A stretch of 17,423 nt of DNA from NCBI GenBank assembly GCA_902489955.1, contig CABUBY010000023.1:1-17423 (forward strand), written 5' to 3'. This stretch comes from an uncultured Collinsella sp. GTDB taxonomy: Bacteria > Actinomycetota > Coriobacteriia > Coriobacteriales > Coriobacteriaceae. The notes below the pieces were generated by a model. It searched no databases, was not told the DNA's origin, and saw nothing but the letters and a program-made list of their open reading frames with translations. Below are positions 1 through 7,401 of this stretch, one piece after another. How positions within the stretch are numbered: position 1 is the first letter of the stretch; each line of letters begins with the position of its first letter. Made by a program: the position numbers and the translations under genes.

Positions 1-669
1 CTCGGCCGCGGCGGCCTGGCCTTGATTCCGACCGAGACCGTCTACGGTGTCGCCGTGGCAGTCAACGCCTTCTCGGACGCCGTGCCCCAAGATACAAGCG
101 AATTCCCATCGTGGCCGCGCGATCCGCAGGCTGCCGCCAATGGCGCCGCAGTTCCTGCGCTCGGCACCGGCTATCGCCGTATCTTCACTCTCAAGCAACG
201 TGAGCTCACGCAAACCGTCGCTTGGCTGGTCGATGGCGTCGAAGCACTCGACCGCTATGGCGTGGATATCCCGGAAGATGCCCGCGTACTCGCGCGACGA
301 TGCTGGCCGGGAGCCCTGACTATCGTGGTCAAGGCGGCCCCCTGCGTGCCGACCTTTATGCGTGCTGCCGACGACACCGTGGCCCTGCGCGCTTCGGCCT
401 CTCCCGTGGTCCAAGCGCTCATCCGCGCCTGCGGCAGTCCCCTTGCCTGCACGAGCGCCAACACACACGGCGCGCCCTCGCCGGCAAGCTTTGCCGCCGT
501 CGAAGGTCGCATCCTGGAGGGGGTCGATGTGGCCGTCGACGCCGGTGAGACCCCGTGTCGCGATGCCTCAACCATCGTGTCGTTTCAGCACGGCGAGCTC
601 CAGATCCTGCGCCAAGGCGCGCTTCCCGCATCAGAGATCGAACGGGTCCTGTCCGACCCGATGCAATAG
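1..669 (+). CDS. tsaC: Sua5/YrdC/YwlC-family threonylcarbamoyl-AMP synthase (5' partial)
   Basis: The enzyme family makes threonylcarbamoyl-AMP from threonine, bicarbonate and ATP, the first step of the t6A37 modification of ANN-decoding tRNAs in the cytoplasm. The frame is open from base 1, so the true start lies upstream; a TTG at 22 falls inside the family motif and is not the start. Visible motifs are GGLALIPTETVYGV at the beginning, a KxR signature (LKQRE), WPGALTIVV, the SxN signature in CTSANTHGAPSP, and DASTIV near the end. Oddity: between the PTETVYG strand and the RIFTLKQRE segment there are about 30 residues more than usual, rich in Ala, Pro and Gly. The stop is 13 bp before glpK, so the two are probably cotranscribed. 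The family is clear. The choice between TsaC and a YciO-like paralogue is less so, although the KxR and SxN residues favour the t6A enzyme. Confidence 0.9.
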   Translation, partial: LGRGGLALIPTETVYGVAVAVNAFSDAVPQDTSEFPSWPRDPQAAANGAAVPALGTGYRRIFTLKQRELTQTVAWLVDGVEALDRYGVDIPEDARVLARRCWPGALTIVVKAAPCVPTFMRAADDTVALRASASPVVQALIRACGSPLACTSANTHGAPSPASFAAVEGRILEGVDVAVDAGETPCRDASTIVSFQHGELQILRQGALPASEIERVLSDPMQ

Positions 670-682
670 AAAGGTTTAAGCG

Positions 683-2224
683 ATGTCGTTGAATCTAGGT
701 AGCCTGGGTATGGAAGACGCCCCGTTTAGCTTTGGCGGTTCCTACATCATGGCGCTCGACTGCGGCACTACCTCGGTACTCGCGACCATCGTCGACGAGT
801 ACGGCTGCATCGTCGCCCAGGCGCGTCGTAGCGTCAAAACCAGCTTCCCGCGCCCCGGCTGGGTGGAGCAGGATCCCACGGAGGTGCTTGCCAGCCAGAT
901 CGGCGTGATGATGGAGGTTCAGTTTAAGAGCGGCATCCATTCTGACCGCATTGTCGCCATCGGTATCTCCAACCAGCGCGAGACCACGGTGGTGTGGGAC
1001 CGCATAAGCGGCCAACCCATCTATAACGCCATCGTGTGGCAATGCCGCCGTACCGCGCCGGCGATCGACGCGTTGGTTGAACAGGGTTGCGAGGAGCTGG
1101 TGCGCTCCCGCACGGGACTCACGCTTGACCCGTATTTCTCGGCCTCCAAGGTGCAGTGGATTCTCGACAACGTCGACGGCGCACGCGAGAGCGCGGCGGC
1201 GGGCGACCTCATGTTTGGCACCATCGACACCTGGCTCATCTACAACCTCACCGGCGGCCAGGTCTTTGCCACCGACTACACCAATGCCAGCCGCACGGCA
1301 CTCTTTAATATCCATACGCTCGATTGGGACGACGACCTGCTGGCGCTCTTTGACGTCCCACGTTCCATGATGCCCGAGGTTCGCTGGAGCTCGGGCGACT
1401 ACGGCCGCGTCGCGAGCGACATCATGACCAACATGCCGCCCATCATGGGTGTGGCGGGCGACCAGCAGGCATCGCTGTTCGGTCACTGCTGCTTCTATCC
1501 CGGCCAGACCAAAAACACCTATGGCACGGGCTGCTTTATGCTCATGAACACCGGCGACGAGATCGTCGAATCCAAGAATGGCCTGGTCTCCACCATCGGT
1601 ATCGCTGCGGACGGCAAAGTCAGCTATGCGCTCGAGGGCTCTATTTTTGCCGCCGGCTCAACGATGAACTGGCTTCGCAACAACATGGGCATCATCTCGA
1701 GTGTGAGCGAGTCCGCGCAACTCGCCGCTTCGATCAACGACAACGAGGGCTGCTACTTCGTCCCCGCCTTCGCTGGCCTGGGCGCTCCCTGGTGGGACCC
1801 GCGTGCCCGCGGTATCGTGTGCGGCCTGACCGGTGCCTCGAGTCGCGCGACCATTGTGCGTGCGGCCTGCGAGTCCATGGCCTACCAGAGTTATGACGTG
1901 CTGCGCGCCATGGAGCAGGACGTGGGACTTTCGATTGAGCGCCTGTCCGTCGATGGCGGCGCCTCACGCAACGAGTTCATCATGCAATTCCAGGCCGACC
2001 TGCTGGATATCCCCGTGCTGCAATGCGAGACGGTGGAGACCACGGCAATCGGTGCCGCGTACTTGGCGGGTCTTGCCGTCGGCTATTGGGAAGACCTTGA
2101 AGAGCTGGAGCAAAATGCCCAGATCGTTAGGACCTTCCTTCCCCATATGTCCGCCGAGCGTCGCGAGCAAAACCTTGCGGGCTGGCGTGATGCAGTCAAG
2201 CGCTCGCTCAGCACCGCACAGTAG
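683..2224 (+). CDS. glpK: Glycerol kinase (FGGY family)
   Basis: It phosphorylates glycerol with ATP to sn-glycerol 3-phosphate in the cytoplasm, feeding lipid synthesis or glycolysis. The product is 513 aa, close to the family norm of about 500, with an extra 18 or so residues before the first strand (YIMALDCGTTS at 21-31). Glycerol-contacting residues are present: Arg99-Glu100 in SNQRET, Tyr151, and Asp260-Gln261 in GDQQASLFG. Other family segments are NTYGTGCFMLMNTG, YALEGSIFAAG, FAGLGAPWWDPRARG and VDGGASRNEFIMQFQ. The start ATG at 683 has an AAAGG site upstream. Oddity: the phosphate-loop sequence reads DCGTTSVLA rather than DQGTTSSRA, so the arginine that contacts nucleotide in E. coli GlpK (Arg18) is leucine here. 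No glpF or glpD lies nearby. Glycerol kinase is much more likely than another FGGY sugar kinase, given near-continuous similarity to GlpK. Confidence 0.95.
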   Translation: MSLNLGSLGMEDAPFSFGGSYIMALDCGTTSVLATIVDEYGCIVAQARRSVKTSFPRPGWVEQDPTEVLASQIGVMMEVQFKSGIHSDRIVAIGISNQRETTVVWDRISGQPIYNAIVWQCRRTAPAIDALVEQGCEELVRSRTGLTLDPYFSASKVQWILDNVDGARESAAAGDLMFGTIDTWLIYNLTGGQVFATDYTNASRTALFNIHTLDWDDDLLALFDVPRSMMPEVRWSSGDYGRVASDIMTNMPPIMGVAGDQQASLFGHCCFYPGQTKNTYGTGCFMLMNTGDEIVESKNGLVSTIGIAADGKVSYALEGSIFAAGSTMNWLRNNMGIISSVSESAQLAASINDNEGCYFVPAFAGLGAPWWDPRARGIVCGLTGASSRATIVRAACESMAYQSYDVLRAMEQDVGLSIERLSVDGGASRNEFIMQFQADLLDIPVLQCETVETTAIGAAYLAGLAVGYWEDLEELEQNAQIVRTFLPHMSAERREQNLAGWRDAVKRSLSTAQ

Positions 2225-2347
2225 GGCTGCGATGGGCTGCTCGATACAACAAACCGTTAAACTTATGCACGGCGCGCGGCAACAACATCGCCATGCGCCT
2301 TGTCAGCAAGGCCATCTTCCGGCCGCAACGAAAGGGGCAATCAACCC

Positions 2348-2995
2348 ATGACCGTCACCTACGATACGTCCCGTGTGACCCTTGTCGATCACCCGCTCGT
2401 CCAGCATAAGCTGTCGATTCTGCGCGACAAAAACACCGGCACCAACCAGTTCCGCCAGCTCGTGCGCGAACTCGCACTTTTTGACGGCTACGAGGCCATG
2501 CGCGACCTGCCTATGGAAGACGTCGAGGTCGAGACCCCCATCACTACCGCCACGTTCAAACAGCTTGCCGGCAAGAAACTCGCCATCGTGCCCATCCTGC
2601 GTGCGGGCCTTGGCATGGTCGACGGTATCCTCGACCTGGTGCCCTCCGCTCGCGTGGGCCACATCGGCATGGAGCGCGACGAGGTCACCCACGAGCCGCA
2701 CGAGTATTACTGCAAGATGCCCAAGGATATCGACCAGCGCATCTGCCTGGTCGTCGACCCCATGCTCGCCACGGGCGGTTCGGCCGAGATGGCCATCAGC
2801 TACCTGCGCGAGCGCGGTGTCAAGGATATCCGCATGCTGTGCATCGTCGCCGCGCCCGAGGGCCTCAAGTCACTGACCGAAAAGGACCCCGACGTACATA
2901 TTTATACGTGCGCCATCGACGACCATCTCAACGAGGCCGCCTACATCGTTCCCGGCCTCGGCGACGCCGGCGACCGCATCTTCGGCACGCTCTAG
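2348..2995 (+). CDS. upp: Uracil phosphoribosyltransferase
   Basis: It salvages uracil by joining it to PRPP to give UMP. The product is 215 aa, close to the usual 208-210. The PRPP-binding loop is VDPMLATGGSA at 136-146, the RAG motif is at 85-87, and the C-terminal uracil-binding segment YIVPGLGDAGDRIFGTL is intact. I chose ATG 2348 because an AAAGGGG ribosome-binding site lies at 2331-2337 and the protein then begins as family members do. An in-frame TTG at 2300 would add 16 unconserved residues. It follows glpK by 123 bp with no clear promoter, so it may be read from its own unseen promoter or by read-through. A strong hairpin follows it. Confidence 0.96.
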   Translation: MTVTYDTSRVTLVDHPLVQHKLSILRDKNTGTNQFRQLVRELALFDGYEAMRDLPMEDVEVETPITTATFKQLAGKKLAIVPILRAGLGMVDGILDLVPSARVGHIGMERDEVTHEPHEYYCKMPKDIDQRICLVVDPMLATGGSAEMAISYLRERGVKDIRMLCIVAAPEGLKSLTEKDPDVHIYTCAIDDHLNEAAYIVPGLGDAGDRIFGTL

Positions 2996-3037
2996 TCGCT
3001 GGGCAAGGACGGCCGCGGCTGCAAATACGAAGAAACG

Positions 3038-3072
3038 GTGCGCGCGGTCGAACAAAAGGCGACCGCGCGCAC
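3038..3072 (+). terminator. Hairpin after upp, possible terminator
   Basis: A perfect 13-bp inverted repeat, GTGCGCGCGGTCG at 3038-3050 and CGACCGCGCGCAC at 3060-3072, encloses a 9-base loop, AACAAAAGG. It lies 42 bp after the upp stop and about 115 bp before the ATP synthase promoter, which is where a terminator is expected. The following bases (TCCTGTTAAC) are not a real T run, so it is either a weak intrinsic terminator or an mRNA 3'-end stabiliser. Confidence 0.5.
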
Positions 3073-3187
3073 TCCTGTTAACGGACGTTTTGCCCTGCAG
3101 GGTTCGAGAAAAACGTATTACCGTACCTGCGGCATAAAGAAGGTCTTAAGAAAACGAACAGGTGCGTATTAACCGATGCTTTTTCGG

Positions 3188-3215
3188 TTGTACTTTAGCG
3201 ATTGGCTCGTACAAT
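3188..3215 (+). promoter_or_regulatory. Probable sigma-A promoter of the ATP synthase operon
   Basis: TTGTAC at 3188-3193 and TACAAT at 3210-3215 are separated by 16 bp and match the housekeeping -35 and -10 consensus well. Transcription would begin near 3222, giving a leader of about 45-55 nt to the first gene. This placement also rules out the upstream in-frame TTG at 3202 as the start of that gene. It is inferred from sequence only. Confidence 0.65.
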
Positions 3216-3276
3216 AGTCACCAATGTTTGGCGGGAACTGTTCTGTGAGGCGTTAAAAAGGAAAGTGAGGACGCCA

Positions 3277-3588
3277 GTGTTTCAGATAGCCGATCTGCTC
3301 GCTATCGTTGCAGGCGCCATCGCGGGCGCAATTGCCTTCCTTCCCTTTGTCTTTACGCTCAAGCCGGTTCTTGACGATAAGCAGAATGCGGACATGCTCA
3401 AGGGTATGGTGAGTCTGGCGGTCTCGGCAATCGCTCTGCTCGTCTTTACCTTGGTTGTGTTTGTGTTGTTCGGAGAGGCATTTCGCATGTTCCTCCTGGG
3501 CGAGGCGATCGGCTTCGTGGCCTTTATGGCCGCCTGCTCGGTTCGCGTCGCCAAGGCGTTGCGAGATCCTCATGAGGTCGAAAGGTAA
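3277..3588 (+). CDS. Small membrane protein at the AtpI position of the ATP synthase operon
   Basis: The product is about 103 aa with three hydrophobic segments at roughly 6-28, 43-65 and 71-92, and a charged C-terminal tail ending HEVER. It is the first gene of the ATP synthase operon and stops 3 bp before atpB, the position occupied by atpI (uncI) in many bacteria. AtpI-type proteins assist assembly of the c-ring or import of magnesium. Sequence identity to AtpI is not obvious to me, so the assignment rests on position, size and topology. Start choice: GTG 3277 has GTGAGG 6 bp upstream, while GTG 3265, four codons earlier, is the alternative. A TTG at 3202 would lie upstream of the predicted transcription start. 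It may instead be a lineage-specific protein of unknown function. Confidence 0.72.
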   Translation: MFQIADLLAIVAGAIAGAIAFLPFVFTLKPVLDDKQNADMLKGMVSLAVSAIALLVFTLVVFVLFGEAFRMFLLGEAIGFVAFMAACSVRVAKALRDPHEVER

Positions 3589-3591
3589 GTC

Positions 3592-4395
3592 GTGGAAATT
3601 TTTGAAAAGCTGCCTGATGAGATTAATCATCTGGTCAGCGAGTTCAGCTCCACCCCTGTCGTGGGCGATCTGAGCTGCGGCATCACGCAGTACTCGTTTT
3701 GGCTGATCGTCTCCACGATCGTGCTCCTGATCGTCCTGGCCGTGTTCAAGAAGAAGCAGACTTTGGTTCCCAAGGGCTTCTTCGTCAACGGTTTCGAGTA
3801 CATCATCGAGTACGTCGAGAACGATATCGGCAAGGGTGTCGTGGGTGAGAACTGGAAGAAGCACTTCCCGTTCCTGTGCTCGCTTTTCCTGTTCATCCTG
3901 ATCAATAACATGATCGGCCTGATCCCGGGAATGAAGCCCGGCACCGGCGCAATCGGCTCCACCGCCGCGCTCGCCATCTTCGCCTTCGTGTACTTCATCT
4001 ACTACGGATGCAAGGCTCACGGCGTGATCGGCTACATCAAGAGCCTCGCCCCGCAGGGCGTGAGCTTCCCGATGAACGTGCTCGTGTGGGTCGTCGAGCT
4101 CTTCTCGACCTTCCTGCGCCTCATCACGCTCGCCGTCCGTCTGTTCTGCAACATGTTCGCAGGACACGTGGTCATGGGCTCGTTCGCCATCATGGCGAGC
4201 ATGTTCATGCAGCCGCTGCTTCAGCAGGTTTCCGCGGCCCACGCCGTCGGCGCCCTGCCTTCGCTGGCCTGGCTTGCCATCCTCATCCTGATCTATGCGA
4301 TCGAGCTTGTGGTCGGCGCCATCCAGGCTTACGTCTTCACGGTCCTTACCGCCGTGTATGCCTCCGAGGCAGAGGAGGTCGCGGAGGAGGAGTAG
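3592..4395 (+). CDS. atpB: F1Fo ATP synthase subunit a
   Basis: Subunit a forms the two half-channels of the membrane motor, next to the c-ring. The 267-aa product has several strongly hydrophobic helices, and the hallmark helix LITLAVRLFCNMFAGH contains the essential arginine (Arg183 here, Arg210 in E. coli). The last helix, ELVVGAIQAYVFTVLTAVY, is also characteristic. The C-terminus ends in an acidic run (EAEEVAEEE). Translation starts at GTG 3592 with GAAAGG just upstream, only 3 bp after the preceding stop. A 124-bp gap to atpE follows; it holds no gene and may tune the high expression that subunit c needs, as is known for E. coli atpE. Confidence 0.96.
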   Translation: MEIFEKLPDEINHLVSEFSSTPVVGDLSCGITQYSFWLIVSTIVLLIVLAVFKKKQTLVPKGFFVNGFEYIIEYVENDIGKGVVGENWKKHFPFLCSLFLFILINNMIGLIPGMKPGTGAIGSTAALAIFAFVYFIYYGCKAHGVIGYIKSLAPQGVSFPMNVLVWVVELFSTFLRLITLAVRLFCNMFAGHVVMGSFAIMASMFMQPLLQQVSAAHAVGALPSLAWLAILILIYAIELVVGAIQAYVFTVLTAVYASEAEEVAEEE

Positions 4396-4519
4396 TCTTC
4401 CGTTCGCGCCTTAAAGGTAAGGCAATTCGTTAAACCGCCGGTGCCCGTACCCATGGAGCCCGGCAGTTATAAAAAGGTTATCCTGCGTGAAATAAGACAC
4501 GCACGACAAAGGAGGAATC

Positions 4520-4714
4520 GTGGGAGTTATCGGTTACGGTCTCGGTGTTATCGGCGCTGGTCTTGCTATCGGCCTGTCTGCTCTGGGTGCTACGGGTGCT
4601 ATGGCCCGTCAGCCTGAGGTCCAGGGCCGCGTGTTCACCGTCTTCATCATGGGCTCCGCTTTCGGCGAGGCTCTGGCTCTGATCGGCTTCGTTGTCGCGC
4701 TGATCGTTAAATAG
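4520..4714 (+). CDS. atpE: F1Fo ATP synthase subunit c
   Basis: The rotor-ring proteolipid is 64 aa: a glycine-rich first helix (GYGLGVIGAGLAIGLSALG), the polar loop ARQPE at 29-33, and a second helix with the ion-carrying carboxylate Glu50 in FGEALALIGF. The start is GTG 4520, with a near-perfect AAAGGAGG at 4508-4515. An in-frame TAA at 4493-4495 rules out a longer protein, so the chain is genuinely short compared with the usual 70-85 aa; the missing part is the N-terminal end of helix 1. Aligning on ARQPE puts Ile17 where sodium-type rings carry Gln, and Ala51 follows Glu50 where they carry Ser or Thr. This predicts a proton-driven ring. Confidence 0.94.
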   Translation: MGVIGYGLGVIGAGLAIGLSALGATGAMARQPEVQGRVFTVFIMGSAFGEALALIGFVVALIVK

Positions 4715-4729
4715 CACGGAGCGTCAAGT

Positions 4730-5332
4730 ATGAATCTTTCATCCCAGAAGAGCGCGATCGCACTCTCCGCGTCCGCGGCCGCGCTGCTCATGCCGGTTTC
4801 CGCGTTCGCCGAGGACGGCGCCGCCGGTGCGGACATCCTCATCCCTAAGATGGCGGAGTTCATCCCGGCGCTTATCGCCTTCCTGATCATCTGGATCGTG
4901 CTGGCCAAGGTCGCCCTGCCGGGCATCATGAAAACCATGGAGGAGCGCGGCAAGAAGATCGAGGAGAGCCTCGACGAGGCCGAGAAGACCAAGCAGGAGG
5001 CTATCGCCAAGCGCGCTGAGTCCGACTCGATCGTCACCGACGCCCGTCGTCAGGCTGCCGACATCGTTCTCGAGGCCCGTAAGGACGCCGAGTCCGAGCG
5101 CGCCCGTATCATCGAGGCTGCTCACAAGGAGGCCGAGGAGATCATCGCCAAGGCCCATACGACCGTCGAGGACGAGCGCAAGTCCATCTACGCCGGTGCC
5201 GCGAGCTCCATCGCCGACCTGTCCGTTGCCGTCGCCACCAAGATCGTGGGCGAGGCACTCGAGGACGATGCCGAGCAGAAGAAGCTCATCGAGCGCTACA
5301 TCCAGGAAGCAGGTAGCCTGAATGCCGACTAG
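4730..5332 (+). CDS. atpF: F1Fo ATP synthase subunit b with a signal-peptide-like N-terminus
   Basis: Subunit b is the peripheral stalk: one membrane helix followed by a long charged dimeric helix that holds F1 static. Here the membrane helix is at about 43-62 (FIPALIAFLIIWIVLAKVAL), followed by a long Glu/Lys/Ala-rich helix to the end, with ERGKKIEESLDEAEK typical of the family. Oddity: residues 1-27 resemble a cleavable signal peptide, with a Lys, an Ala/Leu-rich core and VSAFA before EDG, so cleavage after Ala27 is plausible. At 200 aa the protein is longer than the common 155-175. ATG 4730 follows CGGAG at 4717-4721 and lies 15 bp after atpE. The last 11 bases overlap the start of atpH. 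Confidence 0.94.
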   Translation: MNLSSQKSAIALSASAAALLMPVSAFAEDGAAGADILIPKMAEFIPALIAFLIIWIVLAKVALPGIMKTMEERGKKIEESLDEAEKTKQEAIAKRAESDSIVTDARRQAADIVLEARKDAESERARIIEAAHKEAEEIIAKAHTTVEDERKSIYAGAASSIADLSVAVATKIVGEALEDDAEQKKLIERYIQEAGSLNAD

Positions 5333-5798
5333 CCGCTATCAGGACAAGGTGCTCGAGACCTACGCGCGTTCCCTTTTGGAAGCCGCCAAGGCCGAGAACC
5401 ATGTGTTCGAGGACCTCGAGATGATCGAGCGCTTGGCTTCTGCCAGCCCCGAGATCATCGCCGTGCTCGACACCATGTCCAAGCGCGACCAGCTCGACCT
5501 TCTTCCCAAGGTGGCAGCTGCCTTTAAGTATGTTGCCGAGGAAGACGAGGATGTAGTGGGCGTGACCGTCACCACGGCGATCCCGCTCGACGACGAGCTG
5601 CGTCAAACCATCACTAAGAAATGCGAGCAGGACTTCGGCCGCAAGGTATTCCTTATCGAGCAGGTCGACCCGTCTATCGTGGGCGGCCTGGTGCTCGAGG
5701 CCCGCGGCGAGCGTCGTGACATTTCCGTCAAGACGCAGTTGCGCATCGCGCAGGAGACCCTCGCAAACTCTGCTAATTCGTACGGAGGTGAAGCCTAA
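5322..5798 (+). CDS. atpH: F1Fo ATP synthase subunit delta
   Basis: Subunit delta caps F1 and joins it to the b stalk. The 158-aa product has a typical N-terminal start (RYQDKVLETYARSLLEAAK) and a well-conserved C-terminal part (VDPSIVGGLVLEARGERRD, then the final helix with QLRIAQETLANS). It is about 20 residues shorter than usual. The missing part seems to be in the N-terminal helical bundle, around PEIIAVLDTMSKRDQLDLLPK, where family members carry an additional helix before the KxRLDLLP-like motif. ATG 5322 lies within the end of atpF, in another frame, and the TAA at 5796-5798 shares one base with the atpA ATG, so translation is probably coupled at both ends. Confidence 0.92.
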   Translation: MPTSRYQDKVLETYARSLLEAAKAENHVFEDLEMIERLASASPEIIAVLDTMSKRDQLDLLPKVAAAFKYVAEEDEDVVGVTVTTAIPLDDELRQTITKKCEQDFGRKVFLIEQVDPSIVGGLVLEARGERRDISVKTQLRIAQETLANSANSYGGEA

Positions 5799-7396
5799 TG
5801 TCCGAAACCCTCAATGCCCAGGATATCGCCAAGAAACTGCAGGAGCAGCTCACGAGCCTCTCCGCGACGGTCGATACGCATGAGGTTTCAACGGTCGACG
5901 AGGTAGGCGACGGCATCGCGCGCGTCTCCGGCCTTAAGAGCGCCATGGCAGGCGAGCTTCTGGAGTTCAAGAGCTCCGATACCGGTGAGACCGTCTTCGG
6001 CCTTGCCCAGAACCTTGACCGTGACGAGGTCGGCGCCGTTCTGTTTGGTGCCGTCGACTCCATCAAGGAAGGCGACGAGTGCCGCACCACTGGCCGCATT
6101 ATGGATATCCCTGTGAGCCGCGCCATGCTCGGCCGCGTCGTCAATCCGCTCGGCCAGCCCATCGACGGCCTGGGCGACATCGTCGCCACGCACCGTCGCC
6201 CCATCGAGTTCAAGGCCCCCGGCGTCATCGACCGTACCCCGGTGTGTGAGCCGGTTCAGACCGGTCTGCTCGCTATCGACTCCATGGTGCCTATTGGCCG
6301 CGGTCAGCGTGAGCTCATCATCGGCGACCGTAAGACCGGTAAGACCGCCATCGCCATCGACGCTATCCTCAACCAGCGCGGCAAGGGCATGGTCTGCATC
6401 TATGTCGCCATCGGCCAGAAGGCCTCCACGGTTGCCAACATCCGCGAGACCCTCGCTCAGCACGGTGCGCTCGACTACACCATCATCGTTTCGGCCACCG
6501 CTGCCGATTCCGCCCCTATGCAGTACATCGCGCCTATGGCCGGTGCCGCTATCGGCGAGTTCTTCATGTACAACGGCGAGGACGGCAAGCCCGCCAGCGA
6601 GACCAACCCCGGCGGCCACGTGCTCGTCATCTACGACGACCTGTCCAAGCAGGCTGTGGCCTACCGTCAGATGTCGCTGACGCTGCATCGTCCGCCCGGA
6701 CGCGAGGCCTATCCTGGCGACATCTTCTACCTGCACTCTCGTCTGCTCGAGCGTGCAGTCAAGATGTCCAAGAAGAACGGCTACGGCTCCATGACGGCTC
6801 TGCCGATCATCGAGACCCAGGACGGTGACGTCTCGGCCTACATTCCGACCAACGTCATTTCCATTACCGATGGTCAGATCTACCTGCAGTCCGAGCTCTT
6901 CTTCCAGGGCCAGCGCCCGGCAGTCGACGTGGGCATTTCCGTGTCCCGCGTCGGTGGCGATGCGCAGACCAAGGCCATGAAGCAGGTCGCCGGCAACCTC
7001 CGTCTGGACCTTGCTTCGTACCAGGAGCTCGCCGGCTTCACGCAGTTCGGCTCCGACCTCGACGAGGCTACTCAGAAGCAGCTGACCCATGGTGCCCGCA
7101 TGACCGAGCTCCTGAAGCAGCCGCGTTACAAGCCGTTTGAGGTTGGCGAGCAGATCGTTACGCTGTTCGCTGGCAACGAGGGCTTCCTGGATGACCTGGA
7201 GATCGCCGACGTGCTGCCTTTCCGTGCCGAGCTCATCGAGTACATGGACAATGGCTTTGGCTCGCTGCTCGACAAGGTTCGCGCCAAGAAGATCGACGAC
7301 GACACCAAGGCCGAGCTCTTGCGTGTCATCGGTGACTTCAAGCAGCAGTTCATGGCCAAGCACCATGCCGATACGACTGGATCAGAGGAGAACTAA
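5798..7396 (+). CDS. atpA: F1Fo ATP synthase subunit alpha
   Basis: Alpha forms the F1 hexamer with beta and carries the non-catalytic nucleotide sites. The product is 532 aa. The Walker A motif is GDRKTGKT at 176-183, Walker B is HVLVIYDDLSKQAVAYRQ at about 274-291, and the arginine finger that reaches into the beta site is Arg384 in SVSRVGGDAQTK. Oddity: between MYNG (257-260) and the Walker B strand there are about 12 extra residues (EDGKPASETNPGG) compared with the usual short turn. GGAGGTG at 5784-5790 is a good ribosome-binding site for ATG 5798. The gene ends 5 bp before atpG. Confidence 0.98.
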   Translation: MSETLNAQDIAKKLQEQLTSLSATVDTHEVSTVDEVGDGIARVSGLKSAMAGELLEFKSSDTGETVFGLAQNLDRDEVGAVLFGAVDSIKEGDECRTTGRIMDIPVSRAMLGRVVNPLGQPIDGLGDIVATHRRPIEFKAPGVIDRTPVCEPVQTGLLAIDSMVPIGRGQRELIIGDRKTGKTAIAIDAILNQRGKGMVCIYVAIGQKASTVANIRETLAQHGALDYTIIVSATAADSAPMQYIAPMAGAAIGEFFMYNGEDGKPASETNPGGHVLVIYDDLSKQAVAYRQMSLTLHRPPGREAYPGDIFYLHSRLLERAVKMSKKNGYGSMTALPIIETQDGDVSAYIPTNVISITDGQIYLQSELFFQGQRPAVDVGISVSRVGGDAQTKAMKQVAGNLRLDLASYQELAGFTQFGSDLDEATQKQLTHGARMTELLKQPRYKPFEVGEQIVTLFAGNEGFLDDLEIADVLPFRAELIEYMDNGFGSLLDKVRAKKIDDDTKAELLRVIGDFKQQFMAKHHADTTGSEEN

Positions 7397-7401
7397 GCCC
7401 T

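Noticed and set aside
2300..2347. Upstream TTG start for upp
   Set aside because: It adds 16 residues that do not fit the family, and a better ribosome-binding site serves ATG 2348.
3202..3276. Upstream TTG start for the AtpI-position protein
   Set aside because: It lies before the predicted transcription start, and the added residues are not membrane-protein-like; a GTG at 3277 or 3265 fits better.
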